Source: Ideonella sp.
GTDB lineage: Bacteria > Pseudomonadota > Gammaproteobacteria > Burkholderiales > Burkholderiaceae_C
Reading direction: 5' to 3'
Length of the DNA: 64,000 nucleotides
Assembly (NCBI GenBank): GCA_016721465.1
Contig: JADKIA010000004.1
Span: 434,001 to 498,000 of the forward strand
Positions 1-9,238 of the stretch are shown here, piece by piece. Within the stretch, counting starts at the first letter, position 1, and the number at the start of each line of letters is the position of its first letter. The position numbers and the translations under genes were made by a program. The notes below the pieces were generated by a model. That model saw only the letters and a list, made by a program, of their open reading frames with translations. It did not search any database and was not told the DNA's origin.

Positions 1-660
1 GCACAGGCCTGCCAGGTGCGCGAAATCGCGGTTGTGCTCTCGGCCACCGAGACCATGAACCAGCGCAACATCAACATGAGCCTGGACCAGGCGACCGAGG
101 TCTGCATCCAGACCCTGGACGGCGCCATCAAGGCCGGCATGCGCGCCAAGGCATATGTGGCGGTGGCCTTCGAGTGCCCGTTCGAAGGCGCTGTGCCGCC
201 CGAGCGCGTGCTGGCGCTGACGCGCGCCATGTTCGCCGCCGGCGCCGCCGAGGTTGTGATCGCCGACACCATAGGCGCCGCCGCACCGCGCGCCGTGTCC
301 AGCCTGATGGGCGCGGCTGCGGCCGAATTTGGCGCGGCGCGCCTGTCGGCCCACCTGCACGACACACGCGGCTTTGCGCTGGCCAATGCCTGGGCCGCCA
401 TCGAAGCGGGCATCCGCAAATTCGACACCAGCCTGGGCGGCCTGGGCGGCTGCCCTTTCGCCCCTGGCGCCGCCGGCAACCTGGCCACGGAAGACCTGGT
501 GCAACTGGCCGCGCAAAGCGGCTTGTCCACCGGCATCGACATGGCGGCGCTGCGCAGCGCAATCGCCCTGGCGCAGACCCTGACCCAGCGCCCGCTGGGC
601 GGCCGCATCACGGCCTGGCTGGGCATCCAGGACACTTACCGCGCACGCACAGGCCAATGA
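1..660 (+). CDS. HMG-CoA lyase-like aldolase (5' end outside window)
   Basis: The reading frame is open from base 1, so the N-terminus lies outside the window; 219 codons remain of a TIM-barrel aldolase of the HMGL-like family. Family hallmarks visible are the metal-binding HLHDTRG motif and the C-terminal catalytic loop GGLGGCPFAPGAAGN with its cysteine. Such enzymes cleave 3-hydroxy-3-methylacyl-CoA thioesters to a shorter acyl-CoA plus a ketone or 2-oxo acid; the substrate here is unknown. A full-length paralogue lies at 30704-31678 and shares the same loop, so two related lyase reactions are likely in this island. The amine oxidase gene follows after 67 bp on the same strand. Confidence 0.88.
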   Translation, partial: AQACQVREIAVVLSATETMNQRNINMSLDQATEVCIQTLDGAIKAGMRAKAYVAVAFECPFEGAVPPERVLALTRAMFAAGAAEVVIADTIGAAAPRAVSSLMGAAAAEFGAARLSAHLHDTRGFALANAWAAIEAGIRKFDTSLGGLGGCPFAPGAAGNLATEDLVQLAAQSGLSTGIDMAALRSAIALAQTLTQRPLGGRITAWLGIQDTYRARTGQ

Positions 661-727
661 ACAAGCGTGCCCCGCCCTCGCGTCGAGCAGCCCCGCTCGC
701 CGCTCCAGTTGCAAAGAAAGAGATTCC

Positions 728-2149
728 ATGATCGATTCGAAACGCCGCCACGCACTGCAGGCCGCTGCGGCGGCGGCACTGGTGTTGCACAGGCCCGTGT
801 GGGCAGCCGCCGACCCCGACGTCATCGTGCTGGGCGCCGGCCTGGCCGGGCTCAACGCCGCACTGCAGCTGGAAGCCTTCGGCTTGCGCGTGCGCGTGCT
901 CGAAGCGTCCCAGCGCATCGGTGGCCGACTGCACACGCTGGACGCCGTGGCGGGGCGGCCCGAAGCCGGCGGCAACCAGATCGGCCTGGCCTATGCGCGC
1001 ACCGTCGACACGGCCAAGCGCCTGGGCGTCGAGCTGCTGCCGATGGGGCGGTCGCCGCTGTTCAAGGACGAACGCCTCGTCTACTTCATCGACGGGCGGC
1101 GCATGTCCAGCGGCGAGTGGGCCGCCTCGCCGGCCAACCCCTTCCCGCCCGCGCTGCGGCCCATGCCGCCTGACCGCGCGCTTGGGCGCCTGCTGGGCGG
1201 CAACCCGCTGAAATCGATCAGCGGCTGGCGTGACCCGGCCAACTTCATCTACGACGTGCCGGTGCTCGACGAGCTCCGGGCCCGTGGCCTGAGCCCTGCC
1301 GCGCTGGCCCTGCTCGAGGTCAACAACAGCTACGGCCCGACGCTGGCCGACACCTCGCTGCTGAACCTGCATTACGTCAACGCCAACTTCATGGAGATCA
1401 TGAAGTTCAGGGGGCCCACCCTCAGCGTCAAGGGTGGCAACCAGCGGCTGCCCGAGGCGATGGCCGCCGCGCTGAAGGGCGAACTGCGCAAGGGCAGCCG
1501 GGTCACCGAAATCGATTCCAAGGACAGCGGCGTGTCTGTGCGCTGTGCCGACGGCTCGCAGCACCGCGCGCGCTTCGTGGTCTGCGCCTTGCCCCTGCCC
1601 GCCCTGCGCACGGTGCGCATGCAGCCCGGTCTTCCAGACCGGCATGCGCAGGCGGTGAGTCAGCTGGCCTACGGCCGAGTGACGCAGCTTCACCTGGAAG
1701 TGCTCGAACCCTTCTGGGAGAGCGAGGGGCTGTCGCCCTTCCTGTGGTCCAACGGGCCGCTGGAGCGCATCTTCCCGAACGATGCGCGCGGCGATGGCCA
1801 GGCCCAGAGCCTGACGGTCTGGATCAACGGCGCCGGCACCGCGCGCTGGGACGCCCTGAGCGACGCGCAGGCAACGCAACTCGCCATCGACGAGCTGGTC
1901 AAGGTTTACCCGAAGGCCCGCGGTGCGGTGCGCATGGCCGCACGCGTGGCCTGGCATCGCGAGCCGCTGGCGGGTGGCACTTGGGCCAACTGGCTGCCCG
2001 GGCAGATCTCGCGCTACGCCCGCTTCGTCGACGTGCCGCACGGCCGCGTGCACTTCGCCGGCGAACACACCGCGCACACCCTGCGCGGCATGGAGGGAGC
2101 GATGGAATCAGGTGAACGCGCTGCGGCCGAGATCATGGGGCGACTGTGA
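728..2149 (+). CDS. Flavin-containing amine oxidase, exported
   Basis: This 473-residue protein has a classical FAD/Rossmann start just after the leader (GAGLAGLNAALQL, then a glutamate and RIGGR) and the C-terminal FAD-binding signature HFAGEHTAHTLRGMEGA typical of monoamine oxidase and phytoene-desaturase-like flavoproteins. The N-terminus KRRHALQAAAAAALVL resembles a Tat signal, which suits a folded cofactor-bearing periplasmic enzyme. The stop codon overlaps the GTG start of a c-type cytochrome gene, so the cytochrome is the probable electron acceptor. An AAGAAAGAG purine run lies shortly upstream of ATG 728. The family oxidises amines or desaturates C-C bonds; the sequence does not show which. 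Substrate unknown. Confidence 0.85.
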   Translation: MIDSKRRHALQAAAAAALVLHRPVWAAADPDVIVLGAGLAGLNAALQLEAFGLRVRVLEASQRIGGRLHTLDAVAGRPEAGGNQIGLAYARTVDTAKRLGVELLPMGRSPLFKDERLVYFIDGRRMSSGEWAASPANPFPPALRPMPPDRALGRLLGGNPLKSISGWRDPANFIYDVPVLDELRARGLSPAALALLEVNNSYGPTLADTSLLNLHYVNANFMEIMKFRGPTLSVKGGNQRLPEAMAAALKGELRKGSRVTEIDSKDSGVSVRCADGSQHRARFVVCALPLPALRTVRMQPGLPDRHAQAVSQLAYGRVTQLHLEVLEPFWESEGLSPFLWSNGPLERIFPNDARGDGQAQSLTVWINGAGTARWDALSDAQATQLAIDELVKVYPKARGAVRMAARVAWHREPLAGGTWANWLPGQISRYARFVDVPHGRVHFAGEHTAHTLRGMEGAMESGERAAAEIMGRL

Positions 2150-2529
2150 AGACCACCCGCCTTGTTGCAACGGCGCTGCTCGGCCTGACCCTGCTGGGTG
2201 GCGCGGCGCAGGCCGAACCCTCGGCGGCACTGCGCGGCCGCATCGCCTTCATGCGGTGCGCCGCCTGCCATTCGCTGGGCGCCGGTGAGCCGCACAAGGT
2301 CGGGCCCAACCTGCGCGGCGTGATCGGCGGCTCCGCGGCACAGGCGGCGGGCTACAACTACACGCCGGCCCTGCGTCAATCAGACCTTCGCTGGGACGAT
2401 GCCACCTTGAAGCGGTGGATACGCGACCCGGCGGCGCTGGTGCCGGGCACGTCGATGGCGTACTCGAACTCGTTGGGCGAGGCCGACATCGAGGCCCTGC
2501 TGGTTTTCCTGAAGTCCGCGGGACATTAG
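2146..2529 (+). CDS. Periplasmic monohaem cytochrome c
   Basis: This 127-residue protein has a Sec signal peptide ending near AQA, one haem-binding motif CAACH, and a distal methionine in GTSMAY, the layout of a class I cytochrome c similar to mitochondrial c or c550. It starts at GTG 2146, overlapping the TGA of the amine oxidase gene by four bases (GTGA), so translation is probably coupled. It probably carries electrons from that flavoprotein to the respiratory chain in the periplasm. The 155 bp between this gene and the converging regulator gene hold no ORF or clear terminator that I can identify. Confidence 0.9.
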   Translation: MKTTRLVATALLGLTLLGGAAQAEPSAALRGRIAFMRCAACHSLGAGEPHKVGPNLRGVIGGSAAQAAGYNYTPALRQSDLRWDDATLKRWIRDPAALVPGTSMAYSNSLGEADIEALLVFLKSAGH

Positions 2530-2684
2530 TGCGATGAGGCCAAGCATGGCCGCGAGGCCGACACCGCGCGGCGCGAATCTGGCGCGGGATATCCACCAAT
2601 CCTCGGAGTAATGTGGATGTGCCGTCTTGACTGTGCAACATCGGCTGCAACAAGAGTGGCGCCGGCTATGTTCACCCTGATTAC

Positions 2685-3608
2685 CTAGGCACAAGGACGC
2701 CCCACAACGCGCTCCGCCTTGTGACTCAGACTATCCAGCATAGCCAAATAGCTCCGGCTCACCGGCACCTTCAGGTTGGTGCTGAGGCGCAGGAAGTGCT
2801 TCTGGTTTTCAGTGAACCGCTGCGCGATCGCTGAGCGCCGAACCCAGTACGAGCGGTGCACCTGCAGGCCGTCCAACTCCTTGAGGTCGTGCAGCGCGTC
2901 GCGGAAGCGGTAGTGCACGAGCGTGTCGCCTTTCGCGGTGTACACGCGAAGGTAGTGGTCCTCGGCCTTGAGCGCGAGAATCTCGCCGTCGAGATCCGCC
3001 GGGAGGCGTGCTCGCAATATGGGCTCGGCATCGACCGACAATGTGACAGCTGCGGTCGATTCTGCAGAACCGGCGGCGCTTGCAAGTGCAGTCGACTGCT
3101 GGCCGGCGTCGCGCGGCAGACTGAAAAATCGTTCCACCAAGTAGGTGACAGCCACCCAGTACAGCACGCCGGGCAGCGTGTTGGCAAAGAGTTGCGGAAG
3201 GTACTCAAGCGTTGGCCACGGTAGAGGCGGCGCATGCGCAATGGACTCCGCCGGCAGCCACATGTGACCGAAGTGCCGGTAGGCAGAGATCGGCCAGTAG
3301 AAGAGAAATATGCCAAGCAGCGCGCCAGTTGCCGCTGTGGCCCAGCCCTGCCAGCACCGGCGCCAACGGCGAGCAAGAGCGCGCGCGAGCCGAGTGCCAA
3401 CGATTGCGGCGACCCAGACGATACCGATGAGGCCGATCCAGTAGAGCGTGGAGCCGGGGCGTGACATGTGCGACCCGACCACCATGCGGTTCCAGCCGAG
3501 CAGCACGCCGACGAGAAGCGGCGCGCCCACGAAGAGCGCGACGCCTGCGGACGTCATGCCGTCGAACTCAGACCGCAACCATTGCGGCCATCGAGAACTG
3601 TTCACCAT
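2685..3608 (-). CDS. Membrane-anchored LytTR transcriptional regulator
   Basis: A 307-residue protein with about four hydrophobic membrane segments in its N-terminal half and a LytTR DNA-binding domain at roughly residues 200-300; characteristic stretches are ALKAEDHYLRVYT and VHRSYWVRRSAI. There is no response-regulator receiver domain, so the membrane part itself may sense a signal. I chose ATG 3608 because AGGAAGG lies about six bases upstream; the open frame continues upstream with unconvincing sequence. The gene is divergent from the TonB receptor at 3772 across 163 bp, so it may control that receptor and the esterase behind it. LytTR proteins commonly bind paired direct repeats, which I could not identify with confidence. 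Confidence 0.8.
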   Translation of the reverse strand: MVNSSRWPQWLRSEFDGMTSAGVALFVGAPLLVGVLLGWNRMVVGSHMSRPGSTLYWIGLIGIVWVAAIVGTRLARALARRWRRCWQGWATAATGALLGIFLFYWPISAYRHFGHMWLPAESIAHAPPLPWPTLEYLPQLFANTLPGVLYWVAVTYLVERFFSLPRDAGQQSTALASAAGSAESTAAVTLSVDAEPILRARLPADLDGEILALKAEDHYLRVYTAKGDTLVHYRFRDALHDLKELDGLQVHRSYWVRRSAIAQRFTENQKHFLRLSTNLKVPVSRSYLAMLDSLSHKAERVVGRPCA

Positions 3609-3771
3609 CGGCCTTCCTGGGAGGCAAAGCAGCCCCAAAAAATTCTCCTGCAGTTCGCGAACGCCAATGGCAGTCGCGAAAACCGCGCGTTGGCCACGAC
3701 ATTGTGCTTGCTGCCGCATCGCGGGCCGTCGATGCTGCTGGCATTTCAGCACCATCAATTAAGGGTAATCC

Positions 3772-6093
3772 ATGATCTGGTTCAGGGTGGCAGTAGCGAT
3801 CTGCGCAACGGCAATCGGCGGCGAGGCGGCACTGGCGCAGGACACGCAGGCAGCGCCCGCGCTCCAAGAAATCGTCGTGACCGCGCGCAAGTCCACAGAG
3901 AAGCTGCTGACGGTGCCGGTCGCGATCACTGCGTTCACGGCCAAGGACATCGAAGCCGCCGGTATCCGCGACCTGCGCGACGTTGCCGCGCTCACCCCGG
4001 GCCTCGTGTTCGATACCCTAATTGGTGAGTATCTGGCGATCCCCACCATTCGCGGTCTGACCCAGAACGACCTCTTCGGTGACGTCAACAACGTCGAGAT
4101 TTTCCTCGACGGCATCAACGTGTCGGGCCGGTCCGGTCTCAATTTCAATCTGCTCGACGTCGAGCGCATTGAGGTCGTCAAGGGCCCGCAGAGCGCCTTG
4201 TATGGCCGCAACAGTTTCGCTGGAGCGATCAATTTCGTAAGCCGGAGGGCGCCCTCGGCGTTCGAAGGCCGGGTATCGGCGACGGCCGGATCCGACGGCA
4301 CACGGCGCGGTGCCTTGCACCTGGGCGGGCCGCTCACCGATACGCTGAACGGCCGCCTGTCGATAGGCTACGACGGGTTTGATGGCAGCTATGAGAACTA
4401 CAGTTCCCCGGGCAGCAAGCTCGGTGGACACAAGTACCGAACCTACTCCGGTGGTCTCGATTGGGCGCCCACCGCGAATTTCGGGCTGCGGCTGAACGCG
4501 TATTACTCTGACGACCAGATCGGCGCGCCGGCGGTGGGATTCACGGCGCAGAACTGCGAGCCGAATGCGGCAGGCCTAGCACAGGCATTCTGCGGCAAGC
4601 TGCCCGAAGCGGTGCCGACGGCGCTGGGCTCCGATCCGCGTGCGTTCGGCGAGGTCCGCAAGGTGTTGCGCACAAGCCTGCAGGCTGACTGGACAACAGG
4701 CATCGGCCAACTGACCTCTTTGACGGGTTACAACACGCTGCGTCACGATGCGCTGTCGGATGCAACGCGTCTCGTCGGTCCGGCGTCCTGGTACTACCTC
4801 GGCCGGTTGCCATCGAATGCCGTTGTGCCGCAGGTGTTCACCTCGAAGCTCTTCCGAGGCGACGTCGATGACGTCAAGGAGTTCAGCCAGGAACTGCGCC
4901 TTGGGGGCAAGAGCAAGGGCCTGCGCTGGACTGCCGGCCTCTTCTACTACTCACAGGACTACAAGGGCGGCCTCGACGCAGGCGCACTCGGCACCTTGCC
5001 CGCAAATTTTGTCGGCTTTCTGCCTCCCTTCTTCACGGCGATCGCGAGCCCCTGGTTCGTGACCGACGGCCTGCCACCCTTTTCGCGGTTCGAACGCAAG
5101 ACAGATTCGAGTGCGGTGTTCGGCGCCCTTGAATTCGATTTCACGGATCGTCTGCGCGGCCGCGCCGAGGGCCGCTTCACTCACGAGGGCAAGACGCAGA
5201 CCACACCGATCAAGGATGGTCGGGTCATTGCCAACGCGCGCTCCTTCAGCGACAGCTGGTCATTCTTCACCCCGCGCTTCACCATCGACTACCGCACGCC
5301 GGGTGACTTGCTCATCTACACGTCAGCGGCCAAGGGGGTCAAGGCCGGCGGCTTCAACGAGAACGCCTCTGTCGCCGCCGAGGAATCGTTCAAGCCCGAG
5401 CAAAACTGGACCTACGAAGTCGGCACCAAGGGTTCGCTGCTGGATGGCCGAGTGACCTTCAACGCCGCGCTGTTCTACGTGGACTGGACGTCGATGCAGT
5501 TGCCGGCCCTGTCGCCCAGTGCGTCGGTTCCGCAAACTGTCACCCTCAATGTCGGCTCGGCGTCGTCGAAGGGTCTCGAGCTTTCGCTGAGCGCGGCGCT
5601 CACACGGAGCCTGACCGCGAGTCTGGGCTACTCGTATACGCGTGCCCAGTTTGACAGCGCGTTCAATCGCGGCCTGATCGCGCTGCCATCGTTTGCCGCC
5701 ACGGGCGGCAATATCTCGGGCTTCGACCTGCCGCGCACGTCGCCAACGCAGTGGAACCTCGCGCTCGACTACAAGCGGCCGGCGTTTGCGGGCTACAACT
5801 TCTTCGGACGGGTCGACTATTCCTACAAGTCGACGCAGAAGCCGATGGCGGACGGCCTGGCCGAAACCGGCGCGATGAAGCGCGTCAATGCGCGTGTCGG
5901 TCTGGAGTCTGAGGCCTGGCGCTTCGAGTTCTGGGGCGACAACCTCACCAACGACGCAACGCCAACGGGCGCGTTCCGTGATACCTGGCTCAACAACTAT
6001 GTCGACAACCAACTCGCGCTGTTCCTCAACCGCACGTCCACTTCGTATCCGCGCTTGCGGACTTACGGTGTCACGGCGAGCTATCGCTTCTGA
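3772..6093 (+). CDS. TonB-dependent outer-membrane receptor (1)
   Basis: A 773-residue receptor with signal peptide (cleavage near ALA/QDT), a TonB-box-like EIVVTARK segment, a plug domain containing the conserved VEVVKGP-type motif (seen as IEVVKGPQSALYGRN), and a long beta-barrel ending in aromatic SYRF, the normal outer-membrane assembly signal. There is no N-terminal FecR-interaction extension, so it is not expected to signal to an anti-sigma factor. The barrel type resembles receptors common in sphingomonads that import bulky organic molecules as well as siderophores. It is transcribed with the esterase gene, which begins one base after its stop, so an ester substrate or product is plausible. 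Confidence 0.9.
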   Translation: MIWFRVAVAICATAIGGEAALAQDTQAAPALQEIVVTARKSTEKLLTVPVAITAFTAKDIEAAGIRDLRDVAALTPGLVFDTLIGEYLAIPTIRGLTQNDLFGDVNNVEIFLDGINVSGRSGLNFNLLDVERIEVVKGPQSALYGRNSFAGAINFVSRRAPSAFEGRVSATAGSDGTRRGALHLGGPLTDTLNGRLSIGYDGFDGSYENYSSPGSKLGGHKYRTYSGGLDWAPTANFGLRLNAYYSDDQIGAPAVGFTAQNCEPNAAGLAQAFCGKLPEAVPTALGSDPRAFGEVRKVLRTSLQADWTTGIGQLTSLTGYNTLRHDALSDATRLVGPASWYYLGRLPSNAVVPQVFTSKLFRGDVDDVKEFSQELRLGGKSKGLRWTAGLFYYSQDYKGGLDAGALGTLPANFVGFLPPFFTAIASPWFVTDGLPPFSRFERKTDSSAVFGALEFDFTDRLRGRAEGRFTHEGKTQTTPIKDGRVIANARSFSDSWSFFTPRFTIDYRTPGDLLIYTSAAKGVKAGGFNENASVAAEESFKPEQNWTYEVGTKGSLLDGRVTFNAALFYVDWTSMQLPALSPSASVPQTVTLNVGSASSKGLELSLSAALTRSLTASLGYSYTRAQFDSAFNRGLIALPSFAATGGNISGFDLPRTSPTQWNLALDYKRPAFAGYNFFGRVDYSYKSTQKPMADGLAETGAMKRVNARVGLESEAWRFEFWGDNLTNDATPTGAFRDTWLNNYVDNQLALFLNRTSTSYPRLRTYGVTASYRF

Positions 6094-6094
6094 C

Positions 6095-7666
6095 ATGCGC
6101 ACGCTCCATCGCCTGTGTGGTCTCGTCCTGTTGTGGCTGGTCACGGCGTCCGCCGTGGCGAACGCCGCAACCCTGCCCCCGGTCGCAACCCAGAGTGGTG
6201 ACGTTCAGGGCCTGATGCAGGACGGTGTCGCGGTATTCCGCGGTCTGCCCTACGCAGCCGCGCCTGAAGGTGATCTGCGCTGGCGGGCACCCCAGCCCGC
6301 GCCGCGTCACAAAACGGTCTTTGACGCCACGTCCTTCGGTCCTGTGTGTCCGCAATCCCAACGTGCCTCGCCTTACCTCGCCGGCGTGCCGATGGGCGAG
6401 GACTGTCTGCGACTCAACGTCTACGCGCCGGCCGCCGCGTTCGCGGGTGGCGCGCGCGTGCCGGTGATGCTTTGGATCCACGGCGGCAGCTTTCGCTGGG
6501 GCGCGGGTTCGTGGCCCGACGGCGAACCGTTCGTGCTGGCAAACCAGGGCGTTGCGGTGGTGACCATCAACTACCGACTCGGGCGTCTGGGTTTGTTCGC
6601 CCATCCGGCCTTGTCGGCGTCGATGCCTGGCGAGCCGCTCGCAAACTATGCGTTGATGGACCAGATCGCGGCGCTGCGCTGGGTGCGCGACAACATCGCC
6701 GCATTCGGCGGCGATCCGGCGCGCGTGACCGTCTTCGGTCAGTCGGCAGGCGGTGTGTCGGTGACGGCACTGATGGCAGCGCCCGACGCGCGCGGGCTGT
6801 TCAGCGGCGCCATCGCGCAAAGCGGCGCCGCGCGCATTGAAGGCGATCGCCAGCTGCGCGGCACCGGCGGGCCGATCGAGTCGCTCGAATCCGATGGGCT
6901 GCGCATGGCGAAGTCGTTTGGCATCGCCAATGACACGGCAGCACCGGCAAAACTGCACGCCTTGTCTGTTGCCGACCTTCTTGCGTATTCGGAGAAGGAG
7001 TTTCCGAACTCGATGAACCCGGTCGTCGACGGGCGTGTGATGCCGAACGACATTTCACGCATCTTTCGCGCAGGGCAACAGCAACCCGTGCCGTTCTTGT
7101 CCGGCACCGTCGACCGGGAAGAATCCTTGCTGGGTCCGTACCCGTTCAAGCTCGTGGACATGCTGCGCGGCGCTGACCCCGAGCCCGTTCGCGCCGCGTA
7201 CGCCGGTCTTGATGAGGCCACGCTCGCGAAGGCCTTTTTCGCAGACTCGCTTTTCCGTGGTCCCGCGCGCTTTCTTGCCGGCGAGATGCCGCGCGTCTCA
7301 AAGCCGGCATGGCTGTATGTGTTCAGCTATGTCGGTGAGAAGCAGCGCGCCAGCGCGCCGGGCGCAGCGCACAGCGACGACGTGGCGTTTGTTTTTGGCG
7401 ATCTCGGGCTGCGCGGCCGCTGGCGCGGCGATGCACCGCCCACGGCCGCCGATCGGAACATGGCCACCACCGTGATGAGCTACTGGGTGAATTTCGCGAA
7501 ACACGGCAACCCGAACGGGCCCGGACTGACCACCTGGCCTCCGTACCAGCGCGTGAGCGATGAACTGCTGGAAATGGGGCCGACGATCAGCGTGCGCAAG
7601 CCCGAACGCGAGGCGGTGTTGCGCTTCCTTGATCGTGGCTACGAGGCCGCGCTCAGGAAGCCTTAG
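6095..7666 (+). CDS. Type B carboxylesterase, exported
   Basis: A 523-residue alpha/beta hydrolase of the carboxylesterase/lipase B type with a Sec signal peptide ending near ANA. The nucleophilic elbow GQSAGG carries the catalytic serine, HGGSFRWG forms the oxyanion region, the acid residue is probably in VDREES, and GAAHSDDV carries the expected catalytic histidine. Its ATG lies one base after the stop of the TonB receptor gene, a strong sign of co-transcription. It probably hydrolyses an ester in the periplasm after the receptor imports its ligand; the true substrate is unknown. Confidence 0.88.
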   Translation: MRTLHRLCGLVLLWLVTASAVANAATLPPVATQSGDVQGLMQDGVAVFRGLPYAAAPEGDLRWRAPQPAPRHKTVFDATSFGPVCPQSQRASPYLAGVPMGEDCLRLNVYAPAAAFAGGARVPVMLWIHGGSFRWGAGSWPDGEPFVLANQGVAVVTINYRLGRLGLFAHPALSASMPGEPLANYALMDQIAALRWVRDNIAAFGGDPARVTVFGQSAGGVSVTALMAAPDARGLFSGAIAQSGAARIEGDRQLRGTGGPIESLESDGLRMAKSFGIANDTAAPAKLHALSVADLLAYSEKEFPNSMNPVVDGRVMPNDISRIFRAGQQQPVPFLSGTVDREESLLGPYPFKLVDMLRGADPEPVRAAYAGLDEATLAKAFFADSLFRGPARFLAGEMPRVSKPAWLYVFSYVGEKQRASAPGAAHSDDVAFVFGDLGLRGRWRGDAPPTAADRNMATTVMSYWVNFAKHGNPNGPGLTTWPPYQRVSDELLEMGPTISVRKPEREAVLRFLDRGYEAALRKP

Positions 7667-8197
7667 CGATGACTCCGGCAAAGAGCCGGCGGCCGTGTGA
7701 CCGCCCGCTACTTTGTCGATTTTGTGCCGGCAGGTGTTTGCTGGCCTTGCGCGCGTTGGACGTAGCGCACAGGCACTCGTCCACGCGGCTCTCTTGGCCT
7801 GGTCCGCGTGCCAATCTTTCTCGAGTTGCATCGGGCTGATTCATCCCGGCGTTGAGTGACATCGGCGATGGCGATGCAAGTCAATCACCTCGTGCATCGC
7901 CTCTCCTTGCCGTGAGAGCCCCTCCAGGTACACCGAAGCGCCCGCTGCCCGGACTCCGCCCATTTCGCTCGTCGGCCTGAGGCGAGCCTCCTTAGTCTTC
8001 TGCCTTGCAGGCGACCCGCTTTCAGTCTCCCCCACAGGCTTTCGGTCGGCGCATTGCTGTGGCGCGTGGTGCGCTGGCAAGCCTCTTGCTTAGTGTTGCG
8101 ATGTTTCACACCTGCCTGCGTGTATGGGCGGCAGCGAAACACAGGCGGGCCAAGACCGGCCGCCACTCATGTACCCAACCGAACCCAGGAAAATCCC
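7667..8197 (+). other. 531-bp intergenic region
   Basis: I see no credible coding sequence here on either strand. A short GC hairpin follows the esterase stop (CCGGC, five-base loop, GCCGG) but has no T-tract, so I do not call a terminator. The notable content is the sigma-54-type promoter at 8074-8090, which leaves a leader of about 100 bp before the DUF1838 gene. Confidence 0.5.
8074..8090 (+). promoter_or_regulatory. Sigma-54 (-24/-12) promoter 1
   Basis: The sequence CTGGCAAGCCTCTTGCT has the invariant GG and GC of RpoN promoters separated by exactly 10 bases (GG at 8076-8077, GC at 8088-8089) and matches the consensus TGGCA and TTGC boxes. It points at the DUF1838 gene about 110 bp downstream. 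It is almost identical to the elements at 20100, 22403 and 31824. Such promoters need an enhancer-binding activator, and none is encoded in this window. Confidence 0.72.
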
Positions 8198-9094
8198 ATG
8201 CCGCTCCAGCAGTTCACCAAATCCCTCTGTGCAGCCGCCGCAACGGCGGTCGTTGCCAGCGCCTTGTTCGCGACCAACGCGGCTGCCGGCACACTGGACC
8301 TGAGCAAACCCGCAGACGCACACCAGGCCATGCTGCGCCTCGTCGGCGACCTGGATGGCAAGCCCGTCTTCAAGGACTGGGACGTCACGATCTTCGCTGT
8401 GCTGCCCGGCGCCAAGCCGCGGCCCATCCTGCGCATGCAGGGCTTCAACGCCGGTCGCCTGGTTGCCAAGCCCGACGGCAGCCACGAGTGGGTGACGCGC
8501 GAGGTGGCCTACTACCAGGACCTGCAGAGCGGCGAGATCATCGAGAGCTGGGTCAACCCGCTGAACAACCAGAAGCAATGCATCGTCCAGGTGGCCAACG
8601 ACCCGGTCAACAGCCGCTTCGCGCCGCCAGCGGCCAACGGCCGCGCACCGGGCTTCAACATCGCCGGCGAAACCGGGTCCCTGCGCATGGACATCCCGCT
8701 GGCCTACCCGAACGCTCTGCCAGTGGCCGAACACCCCGAGGAGTCGACCGGGGCGACCTACCTGGCGTCGGAACACTTCATCTTCTTCGCCCGCCGCGCC
8801 GACCTGCTTTCCGACGTGCAGCGCTCGACCCCCGGCCACCACGCGTGGTTCCGCACCGGCCCCTGGCTGCCCTGGATGAAGATGGGCCAGACCCCGGGCT
8901 ACCTGATCTACAGCGGGCAGGGCAACAAGTACGCCAGCTTCGACGAACTGCCGGCGAAGGTGAAGGCCTACACGACGAAGAACTACCCGACCTACGTCAC
9001 CGCACCCGACAGCTTCTCCCAGCCCAACGAAACAAGCTGGACCTATTACGCCAAGCTGAAAAAGGCCGGCAAGCTGCCGACGAAGTGCGATTGA
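8198..9094 (+). CDS. DUF1838 family exported protein
   Basis: A 298-residue protein with a Sec signal peptide ending in NAAAG. The rest resembles DUF1838, a family of unknown function found in gene clusters with TonB receptors. It has many aromatic residues and the stretches EVAYYQDLQSGEIIESW and TGPWLPWMKMGQTPGYL; no catalytic motif is recognisable. ATG 8198 is preceded by AGGA about eight bases upstream. It is the first gene after sigma-54 promoter 1 and before the hydantoinase pair. A periplasmic binding or enzymatic role towards the imported compound is inference only. Confidence 0.72.
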   Translation: MPLQQFTKSLCAAAATAVVASALFATNAAAGTLDLSKPADAHQAMLRLVGDLDGKPVFKDWDVTIFAVLPGAKPRPILRMQGFNAGRLVAKPDGSHEWVTREVAYYQDLQSGEIIESWVNPLNNQKQCIVQVANDPVNSRFAPPAANGRAPGFNIAGETGSLRMDIPLAYPNALPVAEHPEESTGATYLASEHFIFFARRADLLSDVQRSTPGHHAWFRTGPWLPWMKMGQTPGYLIYSGQGNKYASFDELPAKVKAYTTKNYPTYVTAPDSFSQPNETSWTYYAKLKKAGKLPTKCD

Positions 9095-9238
9095 GGCCGC
9101 AGCCCGGCCGACCGTGACCACTGGCAAGGCGGTTCACGGCGGCAGAATGTGCCACCCGATCCACCGGCCCTGACCCTGCGGCGCGCGGCGCTGCCCTACC
9201 CGGCCGGGGTCGACCCCCTCGAAGCGAAGGAAATCAAC

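Noticed and set aside
608..2077. 489-codon minus-strand frame over the amine oxidase
   Set aside because: Shadow of a well-supported gene; no family motifs and no ribosome-binding site.
8005..9117. 370-codon plus-strand frame over the DUF1838 gene
   Set aside because: Different frame from the gene with signal peptide and family similarity; Arg/Pro-rich composition typical of shadows.
9120..9140. CTGGCAAGG motif before the hydantoinase A gene
   Set aside because: The -24 box is good but the -12 box reads TTCA, so the essential GC is missing.
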